Positions 18,771 to 28,505 of a DNA stretch of 64,000 nucleotides are shown here, piece by piece. Both the position numbers and the translations under genes were made by a program. A model generated the notes under the pieces. That model was not told the DNA's origin. It saw only the letters and a program-made list of their open reading frames with translations, and ran no database searches. The stretch covers positions 33,254-97,253 of the forward strand of contig NZ_BAABBA010000017.1 of the NCBI RefSeq assembly GCF_039537705.1, written 5' to 3'. Each line of letters starts with the position of its first letter. The first letter of the stretch is position 1. Origin of the DNA: Georgenia daeguensis. Its GTDB lineage: Bacteria > Actinomycetota > Actinomycetes > Actinomycetales > Actinomycetaceae.

Positions 18771-19058
18771 TCAGCGCCCGCTGAACCGGAACGGGATCGG
18801 GATGCCGCCGCAGCAGCACACGCCCTGCACGTCGGCCTGCGCCAGCAGCGCGGCCGCCCGGTAGCACGCGAGGAACCGCAGCGCCGTGGGCACCGCACCG
18901 CGCACCAGCCCGCGCGCCGCGATGATCTCGCGCACCGCCGCGGAGCAGGACCGGCCGCCGTGGGCGACCAGATGGGCGCAGCTCCAGCTCTTCCGCGGGG
19001 AGAGGTGCTGCTGGTAGCCGCGGATCGCGGCGTCGGCCGCACGGTTCAGTGGTCCCAT
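18771..19058 (-). CDS. YidD-like membrane protein insertion factor
   Basis: 95 aa small protein with the YidD pattern AAIRGYQQHLSPRKSWSCAH, a conserved GGRSCSAAVREIIAARGL, and a cysteine cluster near the end (VCCCGGIPIPF). YidD assists YidC-dependent membrane insertion. This is the divergent branch with the terminal CCC motif rather than the PCRFxPTCS form. It lies far from the rpmH-rnpA-yidC cluster where canonical YidD is found, so it may be a paralogue. Start ATG 19058 has a TAGCCT box 8 nt upstream. Confidence 0.75.
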   Translation of the reverse strand: MGPLNRAADAAIRGYQQHLSPRKSWSCAHLVAHGGRSCSAAVREIIAARGLVRGAVPTALRFLACYRAAALLAQADVQGVCCCGGIPIPFRFSGR

Positions 19059-19066
19059 GCGCTCCG

Positions 19067-19072
19067 AGGCTA
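19067..19072 (-). promoter_or_regulatory. -10 hexamer of the yidD-like gene
   Basis: On the minus strand TAGCCT lies 8 nt before the ATG at 19058. It shares the 127-bp divergent region with the nitrilase gene. Confidence 0.5.
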
Positions 19073-19173
19073 GCTGCGGTGACCCCGTGCCGCCCGGTGG
19101 AGCAGGGTCGCCTCGTCGACCGGCGAAACCTGCTCGACGTCGCCGGGCGAGGCAGCCGAAGCAGGCCGCGTCG

Positions 19174-19179
19174 TACCCT
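19174..19179 (+). promoter_or_regulatory. -10 hexamer of the nitrilase-family gene
   Basis: TACCCT lies exactly 6 nt before the ATG at 19186; leaderless spacing. Confidence 0.65.
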
Positions 19180-19185
19180 CGGGGC

Positions 19186-19974
19186 ATGCGGATGGCCCTC
19201 GCCCAGCTCGCGGCGACGACGGACAAGGCGGCCAACCTCCACGCCGCGTCGGCGCTCGTGGCGCGGGCGGCGGCGGACGGCGCGGCGCTGGTGGTGCTGC
19301 CGGAGTACACGATGTCGTGGGACCCGCGGCCGGACGCCGCGCACCTGCGCGAGCAGGCGGAGCCGCTGGACGGCGCCTTCGTCACCGCGCTCGCCGGCCT
19401 GGCGCGCGAGCACCACGTCACGGTCCTCGCCGGCATGACGGAGACCGCCGGCGACCGGCCCGCCAACACGGTCGTCGCGCTCGGCCCGGACGGTGCGCTC
19501 GCCGGCGCCTACCGCAAGGTTCACCTCTACGACGCGTTCGGCGACCGCGAGTCCGACCGCCTCGCCGCCGCCGTCCCGGAACCGCTCGTGCTGCCCGTCG
19601 GTGACCTCCACGTGGGCGTGATGACGTGCTACGACCTGCGGTTCCCCGAGATGGCGAGGTTCCTCGTCGACGCCGGGGCGGACGTCCTCGCCGTCCCGGC
19701 CACGTGGATGGCCGGCCCCGGCAAGGCGACGCACTGGCAGGTGCTCGCGCGGGCCCGGGCCATCGAGAACACGGTCTACGTCCTGGCCAGCGGGCAGTGC
19801 GGCCGGCACCGCACCGGCCGCTCGCTCGCCGTCGACCCCTCGGGCGAGGTCCTGGCCGAGCTGGGGGAGGAGCCGGGCGTCGCCGTCGTCGAGGCCTCGG
19901 CCCAGAAGGTCGGCGCCGTGCGCGAGCGCAACCCCTCCCTGGCCAACCGCCGCTTCGCCGTCGTCCCTCGCTGA
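19186..19974 (+). CDS. Nitrilase-superfamily carbon-nitrogen hydrolase
   Basis: 262 aa cytoplasmic enzyme with the nitrilase Glu-Lys-Cys triad: Glu in LVVLPEYTMSW, Lys in YRKVHLYDAFG and Cys in GVMTCYDLRFPEMAR. This branch hydrolyses amides (omega-amidase/Nit-like or deaminated-glutathione-amidase-like) rather than nitriles; the substrate is not certain. The start at ATG 19186 (MRMALAQLAATTDK) agrees with the beginning of the family domain and with TACCCT 6 nt upstream. It is divergent from the yidD-like gene and apparently monocistronic. Confidence 0.9.
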   Translation: MRMALAQLAATTDKAANLHAASALVARAAADGAALVVLPEYTMSWDPRPDAAHLREQAEPLDGAFVTALAGLAREHHVTVLAGMTETAGDRPANTVVALGPDGALAGAYRKVHLYDAFGDRESDRLAAAVPEPLVLPVGDLHVGVMTCYDLRFPEMARFLVDAGADVLAVPATWMAGPGKATHWQVLARARAIENTVYVLASGQCGRHRTGRSLAVDPSGEVLAELGEEPGVAVVEASAQKVGAVRERNPSLANRRFAVVPR

Positions 19975-20071
19975 GGCACGCTTCTCGCTGCGCCCGCCCT
20001 TCGCGCTGGGCCATTCCTCCTGCGCCGGAGGGGCGGCTCCTGACACCTCACCGAGCGGGGTGGGCGCGTCC

Positions 20072-20077
20072 TACGCT
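20072..20077 (+). promoter_or_regulatory. -10 hexamer upstream of gerW-like gene
   Basis: TACGCT about 48 nt before the ATG at 20125; unlike its neighbours this gene also has a GGAGGA ribosome-binding site. The remainder of the 150-nt gap shows nothing recognisable. Confidence 0.35.
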
Positions 20078-20124
20078 GGCCGGAACCGCCGGGCTCTCGC
20101 TGCTCGGCCGAGCCGGAGGACGAC

Positions 20125-20517
20125 ATGGACCGAGGCAGCACGAGCGTCGACCTGATCACCGAGTCCGCGCGCGACTCACTCACCGTGCGCCGGGTGTTCG
20201 GGGAGGCCTACGTCGTCGGCGAGACCACCGTCATCCCGGTCGCGAAGGTGATGGGCGGCTCCGGCATGGGCTACGGGGGAGCCGCGCGCCCGGACGCCAG
20301 GGGCGCGCCGGGCGCGCAGGACGGCGCTGCCGGAGGTGCCGAGGGTGAGGGGGGCGGCGGCGGGTTCGGGATGCTGGCGAAGCCGGCCGGAGTGTTCGTC
20401 GTGCACGACGGCTCGGTGCAGTGGCAGCCCGCCCTGGACGTGAACCGGCTGGCCGTCGGCGGTCAGATCCTCGTCGCGGTCGCCGCGCTGGCGTGGGCTT
20501 TCCGCCGGCGCCGGTGA
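20125..20517 (+). CDS. GerW/YtfJ family protein
   Basis: 130 aa. The N-terminal half (SARDSLTVRRVFGEAYVVGE, then TTVIPVAKVMGGSGMGYG) is the GerW/YtfJ signature. A Gly/Ala-rich linker follows, then GMLAKPAGVFVVHDGSVQW. A hydrophobic C-terminal segment (GGQILVAVAALAWAF) ends in RRRR. The family is named from Bacillus spore germination but is widespread in non-sporulating Actinobacteria, where its role is unknown. A GGAGGA motif lies about 5 nt before the ATG. Confidence 0.85.
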   Translation: MDRGSTSVDLITESARDSLTVRRVFGEAYVVGETTVIPVAKVMGGSGMGYGGAARPDARGAPGAQDGAAGGAEGEGGGGGFGMLAKPAGVFVVHDGSVQWQPALDVNRLAVGGQILVAVAALAWAFRRRR

Positions 20518-20572
20518 CGTCGGGGACGGGACCAAGGCCCCACCGTCCGGCGTTTCGGCCGGTGTTTGATGT

Positions 20573-20605
20573 CTCACGATGTGGTCACGATCGGGTAACG
20601 ATCGG
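20573..20605 (+). promoter_or_regulatory. Three tandem 11-bp direct repeats (activator site candidate)
   Basis: CTCACGATGTG (20573-20583), GTCACGATCGG (20584-20594) and GTAACGATCGG (20595-20605) follow head to tail. They end 33 nt before a TATCGT -10 hexamer. The one-helical-turn period suits tandem binding of a response regulator. The same element in the same position occurs upstream of the VanW gene. Confidence 0.6.
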
Positions 20606-20638
20606 GCCGCGGTGACCGGTGCACCTCCTGGGGCGACA

Positions 20639-20644
20639 TATCGT
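20639..20644 (+). promoter_or_regulatory. -10 hexamer of first peptide-binding protein gene
   Basis: TATCGT; a second candidate, TAATCT, lies at 20649-20654. No convincing -35 is seen for either, consistent with activator dependence. Confidence 0.4.
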
Positions 20645-20736
20645 TCCCTAATCTCGCCGACGAGGCCCGTGTGCCTGTGCCCGGGACCCGGGCGCCATCG
20701 GCGGGCGAGCGTTCCGCTCACTCATCAGGAGGAACA

Positions 20737-22374
20737 TTGAAGACCAAGCGCATGGCGGGCATGGCCGCCACGATTCTTGCGGGCTCCCTCGTGCTCGCCG
20801 CGTGCGGCTCGTCCGGTGACGACACCGGCGCCGACGAGACCGCCGGTGCCACCGAGGGCACCAGCACCGGGATCGTGACCGTCAACGGCACGGAGCCGCA
20901 GAACCCGCTGCTGCCCGCCCACACGAACGAGACCGGCGGCGGCCGCATCATGACCCAGCTCTTCGCCGGGCTCGTCCGCTACAACGCGGACGGCAGCGTC
21001 GAGAACGAGGTCGCCGAGTCCATCGAGACCGAGGACAACCAGACCTTCACGATCAAGCTGCAGGACGGCTGGAAGTTCTCCGACGGCTCGCCCGTCACCG
21101 CGAGCAGCTTCGTCGACGCCTGGAACTACGGCGCGCTGCTGAGCAACGCCCAGAACAACAGCTACTTCTTCGAGGTCATCGAGGGCTTCTCGTACGAGAA
21201 GGACTCCGAGCTCACCGGCCTCGAGGTGGTCGACGACCTGACGTTCACCGTCAAGCTCGTCCAGCCGGAGGCGGACTTCCCGCTGCGCCTGGGCTACACC
21301 GCGTACTACCCGCTGCCCGAGGTCTTCTTCGAGGACCCGGAGGCCTTCGGCGAGAACCCGGTGGGCAACGGCCCGTACATGTTCGACGGCGAGGGCGCCT
21401 GGGAGCACAACGTCCGCGTGGACATGGTGCCGAACCCCGAGTACAAGGGCGGGCGCACCCCCCAGAACGGCGGCGTGTCGGTGGTGTTCTACGAGCAGGA
21501 GGACGCGGCGTACGCCGACCTGCTCTCGGGCAACCTCGACGTCATCGAGAACATCCCGAACTCCTCGATCACCTCGTTCGAGGACGAGCTCGAGGGCCGC
21601 TCCGTCAACCAGCCGGCGGCCATCAACCAGACCCTCAGCGTCCCGTCGTACCTGCCCGAGTGGTCGGGCGAGGCGGGGCAGCTGCGCCGCCAGGCGATCT
21701 CCCACGCGATCAACCGCGAGGAGGTCACCGAGGTGATCTTCAACGGCACCCGCACCCCCGCCAAGGACTTCACCTCCCCGGTCATCGCCGGCTGGAGCGA
21801 GGAGGTCCCGGGCAACGAGGTGCTCGAGTTCGACCCGGAGCGCGCCAAGGAGCTGTGGGCCGAGGCCGAGGCCATCGAGCCGTGGGGCGACCGCACCTTC
21901 ACCATCGCCACGAACACCGACTCCGACCACCAGCCGTGGGTAGACGCGGTGAACAACTCGATCCGCAACACGCTCGGCATCGAGGCGGAGATGGAGCCGT
22001 ACGCGCAGTTCTCGGAGTTCCTGGACGCGCGTGACAACAAGCAGATGACCGGCATGTTCCGCGCCGGCTGGCAGGGCGACTACCCGTCGCTGGCCAACTT
22101 CCTCGCGCCGATCTACACCGAGGGTGCGGGCTCCAACGACGCGTTCTACGCCTCCGACGAGTTCGAGTCCCTCATGGCGCAGGGCAACTCCGCCGGGTCC
22201 ATCGAGGAGGCCAACGAGTACTTCCTGAAGGCCCAGGAAGTCCTCTTCCGCGACCTGCCGGGCATCCCGCTGTGGTACCAGAACGTCACCGGCGGCTGGG
22301 CCGACACGGTCGACAACGTCGAGTTCGGCTGGGACTCCGAGCCGCTGCTCTACCAGGTCACCAAGTCGGAGTGA
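20737..22374 (+). CDS. Peptide ABC transporter substrate-binding lipoprotein (system 1)
   Basis: 545 aa family-5 (DppA/OppA-type) solute-binding lipoprotein. The start is TTG 20737 with AGGAGGAA at 20727-20734. This gives the basic n-region KTKRMAG, a hydrophobic core and lipobox LVLAAC; the later ATG would leave the ribosome-binding site too far away. Family landmarks are LQDGWKFSDGSPVTASSFVD, VGNGPYMFDG and RRQAISHAINREEV. It should capture peptides outside the membrane for the permeases starting at 22616. A 241-nt gap with three hairpins separates it from them. That arrangement is typical where the binding protein is made in excess over the membrane subunits. Confidence 0.92.
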   Translation: MKTKRMAGMAATILAGSLVLAACGSSGDDTGADETAGATEGTSTGIVTVNGTEPQNPLLPAHTNETGGGRIMTQLFAGLVRYNADGSVENEVAESIETEDNQTFTIKLQDGWKFSDGSPVTASSFVDAWNYGALLSNAQNNSYFFEVIEGFSYEKDSELTGLEVVDDLTFTVKLVQPEADFPLRLGYTAYYPLPEVFFEDPEAFGENPVGNGPYMFDGEGAWEHNVRVDMVPNPEYKGGRTPQNGGVSVVFYEQEDAAYADLLSGNLDVIENIPNSSITSFEDELEGRSVNQPAAINQTLSVPSYLPEWSGEAGQLRRQAISHAINREEVTEVIFNGTRTPAKDFTSPVIAGWSEEVPGNEVLEFDPERAKELWAEAEAIEPWGDRTFTIATNTDSDHQPWVDAVNNSIRNTLGIEAEMEPYAQFSEFLDARDNKQMTGMFRAGWQGDYPSLANFLAPIYTEGAGSNDAFYASDEFESLMAQGNSAGSIEEANEYFLKAQEVLFRDLPGIPLWYQNVTGGWADTVDNVEFGWDSEPLLYQVTKSE

Positions 22375-22380
22375 CCGCCC

Positions 22381-22402
22381 CGGGGTGATGGTTCTCACCC
22401 CG
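22381..22402. other. Hairpin 1 of peptide-operon intergenic region
   Basis: CGGGGTGA and TCACCCCG form a perfect 8-bp stem around a 6-nt loop, 6 nt after the binding-protein stop codon. Its twin follows at 22427-22448. It may be an RNA 3'-end stabiliser or a palindromic protein site. Confidence 0.6.
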
Positions 22403-22426
22403 TGACGGTGACGCCGCTCACGCGGC

Positions 22427-22448
22427 CGGAGTGAGCCTGCTCACTCCG
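22427..22448. other. Hairpin 2 of peptide-operon intergenic region
   Basis: CGGAGTGA and TCACTCCG, again an 8-bp stem with a 6-nt loop. It differs from hairpin 1 by one compensated base pair (G-C to A-T), so the pairing rather than the sequence is kept. Confidence 0.6.
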
Positions 22449-22459
22449 AACCGCCCCGG

Positions 22460-22495
22460 AGCCGGGGGTAGGACCGTGAGGTCCGGCCCCCGGCT
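22460..22495 (+). terminator. Strong hairpin with GTGA tetraloop
   Basis: A 9-bp stem AGCCGGGGG/CCCCCGGCT, a 2x2 internal loop, then GGACC/GGTCC closed by a GTGA (GNRA-type) tetraloop. No T-run follows. It is probably a partial terminator between the binding-protein gene and the permease genes. Confidence 0.65.
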
Positions 22496-22615
22496 TCGTG
22501 CGTCGCGGGGCGACGACGTATCGTCGTCCCTCGCACCCGTCGACGCCGAGCCACGATGGCCCGCCGACGTCCACGCGTAGTGTCTGAATCAACGACTTGA
22601 TCGAGGAGGGACCTG

Positions 22616-23542
22616 ATGCTCCGGTACATCGGGCGCAGGATCCTGCAGGTGATCCCCGTGTTCCTGGGGGCCACGCTGCTCATCTACTTCATGGTGTTCG
22701 CCCTGCCGGGCGACCCGGTCGCCGCCCTCGGCGGTGAGCGTGGGCTGCCGGAGGCCGTGAAGGAGCAGATCCGCCAGCAGTACAACCTCGACGAGCCGTT
22801 CATCGTCCAGTACCTGCTCTACCTCAAGGGCATCCTGACGCTGGACTTCGGCATCACCTTCTCCGGCCGCGACGTGTTCGACGTGATCAAGGGCGCGCTG
22901 CCCGTCACGTTCAAGCTGGCCGTCATGGCGCTGGTCTTCGAGGCCGTCTTCGGCGTGCTGGTCGGCCTGGTCGCCGGCCTTCGTCGCGGCGGCCTCTTCG
23001 ACGCCACGGCGCTCGTCACGAGCCTCTTCGTCATCGCGGTGCCGACGTTCGTCATCGGCTTCGTGCTCCAGTTCTTCGTCGGCGTCCAGCTGGGCTGGCT
23101 GCCGACGACGGCGGGCAGCGACCCTGACTTCAAGAGTCTGCTGATGCCGGCGCTGGTGCTCGGGGCCGTGTCGTTCGCCTACGTCATCCGGCTGACGCGG
23201 ACCTCCGTCTCGGAGAACCTCACCGCCGACTACGTGCGCACGGCGACCGCCAAGGGACTCTCCCGCGGCCGGGTCATCAACGTGCACGTGCTGCGCAACT
23301 CCCTCATCCCGGTCGTGACCTTCCTCGGTGCGGACCTGGGGGCCCTCATGGGCGGGGCGATCGTCACCGAGGGCATCTTCAACATCAACGGCGTGGGCGG
23401 CACCCTCTACCGGGCCGTCCTGCAGGGGGAGAACGCCACGGTCGTCTCGCTGACCACCGTGCTGGTCCTGATCTACATCGTCGCGAACCTCGTCGTCGAC
23501 CTTCTCTACGCCGCTCTGGACCCGAGGATCCGTTATGCCTGA
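22616..23542 (+). CDS. Peptide ABC transporter permease, DppB-like (system 1)
   Basis: 308 aa inner-membrane permease. It starts MLRYIGRRILQVIPVFLGAT and has about six membrane helices and the DppB EAA region YVRTATAKGLSRGRVINVHV, then LRNSLIPVVT. It forms half of the peptide channel. GAGGAGGG at about 603-610 of the 22-kb block precedes ATG 22616. Its end overlaps the next gene by 8 nt. The approximately 110 nt before the ribosome-binding site may hold a separate promoter, but no clear hexamers stand out. Confidence 0.93.
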   Translation: MLRYIGRRILQVIPVFLGATLLIYFMVFALPGDPVAALGGERGLPEAVKEQIRQQYNLDEPFIVQYLLYLKGILTLDFGITFSGRDVFDVIKGALPVTFKLAVMALVFEAVFGVLVGLVAGLRRGGLFDATALVTSLFVIAVPTFVIGFVLQFFVGVQLGWLPTTAGSDPDFKSLLMPALVLGAVSFAYVIRLTRTSVSENLTADYVRTATAKGLSRGRVINVHVLRNSLIPVVTFLGADLGALMGGAIVTEGIFNINGVGGTLYRAVLQGENATVVSLTTVLVLIYIVANLVVDLLYAALDPRIRYA

Positions 23543-24517
23543 CATCATCCACACCGGCCCGGGCCGCGGTCCGGAGCCCGTCGCCACGCGGCGGCACCAG
23601 GAGCACTTCTTCGCCGAGATGGACGAGACGGGCCTCGGCGCCGTCGACGCGGTCGACGACTCCGGCGCCCCCTCCAGCCTGTGGAGCGAGGCGTGGCACA
23701 AGCTCCGCCGTCGTCCGCTCTTCTGGGTGGCCGCGGCCATCATCGCGCTCGTCGTCGTCGTCGCGGCGTTCCCGGGCCTCTTCACCTCGCAGAACCCCCG
23801 GTTCTGCGAGCTCTCCAACAGCCTCGGTGGCTCCGCCGCCGGTCACCCCTTCGGGTTCGACAAGCAGGGCTGCGACATCTACTCCCGCGTCATCTACGGC
23901 GCCCGCCCCTCGGTGATCGTCGGTGTGCTCACCACCCTGGCCGTGCTGGTCATCGGCACTGTCATGGGCGCCGTCGCCGGCTTCTTCGGCGGCTGGTTCG
24001 ACACGATCCTCTCGCGCATCACCGACATCTTCTTCGCGATCCCGCTGACCCTCGCCGCGATCGTGATCATGCAGCTGTTCAGCGAGAACAGGACCTCGCT
24101 GACCGTGGTCGCGGTGCTGGCCTCGTTCGGCTGGACCCAGATCGCGCGCATCACCCGCGGCTCGGTCATGAGCGTGAAGAACAACGACTACGTCACGGCG
24201 GCGAAGTCGCTCGGCGTCAGCCGGATCTCGGCGCTGACCAAGCACATCCTGCCCAACGCGGCCGCGCCGATCATCGTCTACGCCACCGTGGCGCTGGGCA
24301 CGTTCATCGTCGCCGAGGCGACCCTGAGCTTCCTCGGCATCGGCCTGCCGCCGAACGTCGTCTCCTGGGGCGGCGACATCTCCATCGCGCAGCAGTCCCT
24401 GCGGACGCGCCCGGAGGTGCTCTTCTACCCGGCCGGCGCCCTCGCCATCACGGTGCTGGGCTTCATCATGATGGGTGACGCGGTGCGCGACGCCCTGGAC
24501 CCGAAGGTGCGCACCCG

Positions 24518-24521
<4 letters not shown>
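23535..24521 (+). CDS. Peptide ABC transporter permease, DppC-like (system 1)
   Basis: 328 aa permease. A long cytoplasmic N-terminus (about 60 residues, His/Glu/Asp rich) precedes the first helix. The EAA loop is YVTAAKSLGVSRISALTKHI, then LPNAAAPIIVYAT. The C-terminal half carries FIVAEATLSFLGIGLPPNVV, standard for DppC. It pairs with the upstream permease, overlapping it by 8 nt, and overlaps the ATPase gene by 4 nt (ATGA). Confidence 0.93.
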
Positions 24522-26263
<1,742 letters not shown>

Positions 26264-26279
26264 GTCCGAACCGTCCCGG

Positions 26280-26316
26280 CCGCCCGCCGTCCGTGCTCCT
26301 GCACGACGGCGGGCGG
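26280..26316 (+). terminator. Terminator of peptide operon 1
   Basis: A 16-bp stem with a single bulged base (26280-26296 with 26301-26316), TCCT loop, starting 17 nt after the stop codon. It separates the two peptide transporter operons. Confidence 0.8.
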
Positions 26317-26413
26317 TCGCTTGTGGGGGAGGCGGTCCAGGCGTGGCCGTACCGTGACCTTCGGCGGGCCTGGAGTATTGGACGAGCATGTACTCTGTCG
26401 GAACGCCGCATGA

Positions 26414-26430
26414 GCCAGGTCACACCTGGC
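26414..26430. promoter_or_regulatory. Inverted repeat in leader of peptide operon 2
   Basis: GCCAGGT-CAC-ACCTGGC, 7-bp arms with a 3-nt spacer, followed at 26429-26440 by GCCAC-GT-GTGGC. A TANNNT box (TACTCT, 26391-26396) lies upstream. A repressor bound here would block the promoter-proximal leader. The rest of the 205-nt region after the terminator is featureless. Confidence 0.45.
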
Positions 26431-26521
26431 CACGTGTGGCGTCGTCCGTCAGGTCGAACCGTGCGACGAGTCACGCGAGTGGCTCGACCTCCGGGCCCGG
26501 CCGCGCCTCGAAAGACAGAGC

Positions 26522-27505
26522 ATGCTCCCGTACCTCTCGCGCAGGTTCCTGAACTACCTGGTCCTGCTCTTTCTCGCCGTGAGCCTGACGTACGTCCTCG
26601 CGGCGACGCAGCTCGACCCGCGGTCCCTGTACGAGCTGCGCAACCCACCGATCGACCCCGCCTCGATCGACGCCTCGCTCACCGCGTACAACCTCAACGA
26701 CAAGACGCCGGTCCTCGAGCGCTACTGGACGTGGCTGACCGGCGTCGTCACCTCGTGGGACTGGGGGCAGACGCCCTTCGGCAACCGCGTGAACGAGGAG
26801 ATCGGCACGCGCGTGTGGGTCTCCCTGCGGCTGGTGACCATCGGGTCGGTGCTGGGCATCACGCTCGGCGTGGCGCTGGGCGCCTGGACCGCGACGCGGC
26901 AGTACCGCATCAGCGACCGGGCCGTCACGCTGCTCTCCCTGGTGATCATCTCGACGCCGACGCTGGTGATCGCCGTCGTCCTGCAGATCCTCGCGATCCA
27001 GATCAACCAGGCGACCGGGACGCAGTTCTTCGAGTTCCTGGGGGAGACGGGCCGGCACGGGGACGGGGCGCTGGCGCCGCTCTTCGACCGGCTCCAGCAC
27101 CTGCTGCTGCCCACCATCACGCTGACGCTCAGCGGCGTCGCGTCCTACAGCCGGATCCAGCGCAACCTCATGCTCGACACGCTCGGTGCGGACTACGTCC
27201 GCACGGCGCGGGCGAAGGGGCTGCGCAAGGGCCGCGCGCTGCGGCGGCACGCGCTGCGCACCGCGCTGATCCCCACCGGCACGTACTTCGCGTTCACCAT
27301 CGCCACCCTCGTCCTCGGGGCGACGTTCACAGAGCTGATCTACGGCTGGCACGGCATGGGCATCTACGGCGTGCAGGCGATCACGGCGCAGGACGTCAAC
27401 GGGTCGGTCGCGGTGGCGGCGTTCGGCGGCGTGTGCGTCCTGGTGGGCGCCATGCTCTCGGACGTGCTCGTGGCCGCCCTCGACCCGCGAGTGAGGGTGA
27501 GCTGA
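26522..27505 (+). CDS. Peptide ABC transporter permease, DppB-like (system 2)
   Basis: 327 aa permease beginning MLPYLSRRFLNYLVLLFLAV. A large periplasmic loop (about 70 residues, with RSLYELRNPPIDPASIDASL) follows the first helix. The EAA region is YVRTARAKGLRKGRALRRHA. It is not closely similar to the system 1 permease, so recent duplication is unlikely. ATG 26522 is preceded only by a weak purine stretch (GAAAGACAGAG). One nucleotide separates it from the next gene. Confidence 0.92.
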   Translation: MLPYLSRRFLNYLVLLFLAVSLTYVLAATQLDPRSLYELRNPPIDPASIDASLTAYNLNDKTPVLERYWTWLTGVVTSWDWGQTPFGNRVNEEIGTRVWVSLRLVTIGSVLGITLGVALGAWTATRQYRISDRAVTLLSLVIISTPTLVIAVVLQILAIQINQATGTQFFEFLGETGRHGDGALAPLFDRLQHLLLPTITLTLSGVASYSRIQRNLMLDTLGADYVRTARAKGLRKGRALRRHALRTALIPTGTYFAFTIATLVLGATFTELIYGWHGMGIYGVQAITAQDVNGSVAVAAFGGVCVLVGAMLSDVLVAALDPRVRVS

Positions 27506-27506
27506 G

Positions 27507-28505
27507 ATGACGACGACGAACGGGAACCGTGCGAGCGGTCCGGCGGGGATCCCGCTCGACTACGAGCCCGGCGACAAGAACGCGCCGCTGACGGCGGAGC
27601 TGCCGGAGGTGGCGACCGGCGGCGTCCCGGCCGTGACCCGGCGGCTCTCGCGCCGCCGCATCATCCTGCGGCGCTTCCTGCGCAACAGGACCGCCGTCGT
27701 GGGCCTGGTCGGCTACCTGCTGCTCGCGGCGTTCGCCGTCGCCGGCCCGTACCTGAGCCCGTGGACCTACACGCAGATCGACCAGACGGCCTTCCTCAAG
27801 CCCCCGAGCGACGCCCACTGGCTGGGGACGACGCAGGCCGGCCGGGACGTCTTCGCCCTCACCGCCGAGGGCCTGCGCAAGTCGATGCTCATCGGCCTGG
27901 GGGTCGCCGTCGTCCAGACGCTCGTCGCGGCGACGATCGGCTCGTTCGCCGCCTACTACGGCCGCTGGTTCGACAAGGTCGCCCTGTGGGTCATCGACCT
28001 GCTGCTCGTGGTGCCGAGCTTCTTCATCATCGCGATCATCTCGGTGCAGACCGGTCAGAGCCGCGGTTCCGTCATCATGCTGATCCTGCTGCTGGCCGGC
28101 CTGGGCTGGATGCTCTCCGCCCGCGTCGTGCGCTCCATGACGCTCGGCATCAAGGGCCTGGAGTACGTCACCGCGGCGAAGTACATGTCCGTGTCCACCC
28201 CGAAGATCATCTTCCGGCACGTCATCCCGAACATCTCCTCCCTGCTCATCATCGACGCCACGCTCGCCGTGGCCTCGGCCGTGCTGGCGGAGACGTCGCT
28301 CTCCTTCTTCGGCTTCGGCGTGCAGGCGCCGGAGACGTCCCTCGGCACGCTCATCGCCGAGGGGCAGCGGATGGCGTCCACGTACCCGTGGATCTTCCTG
28401 GCGCCGGCGACCGTGCTGACGCTGATGCTGATCTTCATCAACTTCGTGGGCGACGGGCTGCGCGACGCCCTCGACCCCTCGTCGAGGTCCGGAGGCCGCG
28501 CGTGA
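27507..28505 (+). CDS. Peptide ABC transporter permease, DppC-like (system 2)
   Basis: 332 aa permease with a ~65-residue hydrophilic N-terminus, then RFLRNRTAVVGLVGYLLLAA as first membrane segment. The EAA loop is YVTAAKYMSVSTPKIIFRHV, and AVLAETSLSFFGFGVQAPET follows. It partners the preceding permease. Its stop overlaps the ATPase start by 4 nt (GTGA), so all membrane and ATPase subunits are translationally linked. Confidence 0.93.
   Translation: MTTTNGNRASGPAGIPLDYEPGDKNAPLTAELPEVATGGVPAVTRRLSRRRIILRRFLRNRTAVVGLVGYLLLAAFAVAGPYLSPWTYTQIDQTAFLKPPSDAHWLGTTQAGRDVFALTAEGLRKSMLIGLGVAVVQTLVAATIGSFAAYYGRWFDKVALWVIDLLLVVPSFFIIAIISVQTGQSRGSVIMLILLLAGLGWMLSARVVRSMTLGIKGLEYVTAAKYMSVSTPKIIFRHVIPNISSLLIIDATLAVASAVLAETSLSFFGFGVQAPETSLGTLIAEGQRMASTYPWIFLAPATVLTLMLIFINFVGDGLRDALDPSSRSGGRA

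Noticed and set aside
22381..22495. Riboswitch between binding protein and permease genes
   Set aside because: Simple independent hairpins without a conserved aptamer core or pseudoknot that I can recognise; terminator/stabiliser is the simpler reading.
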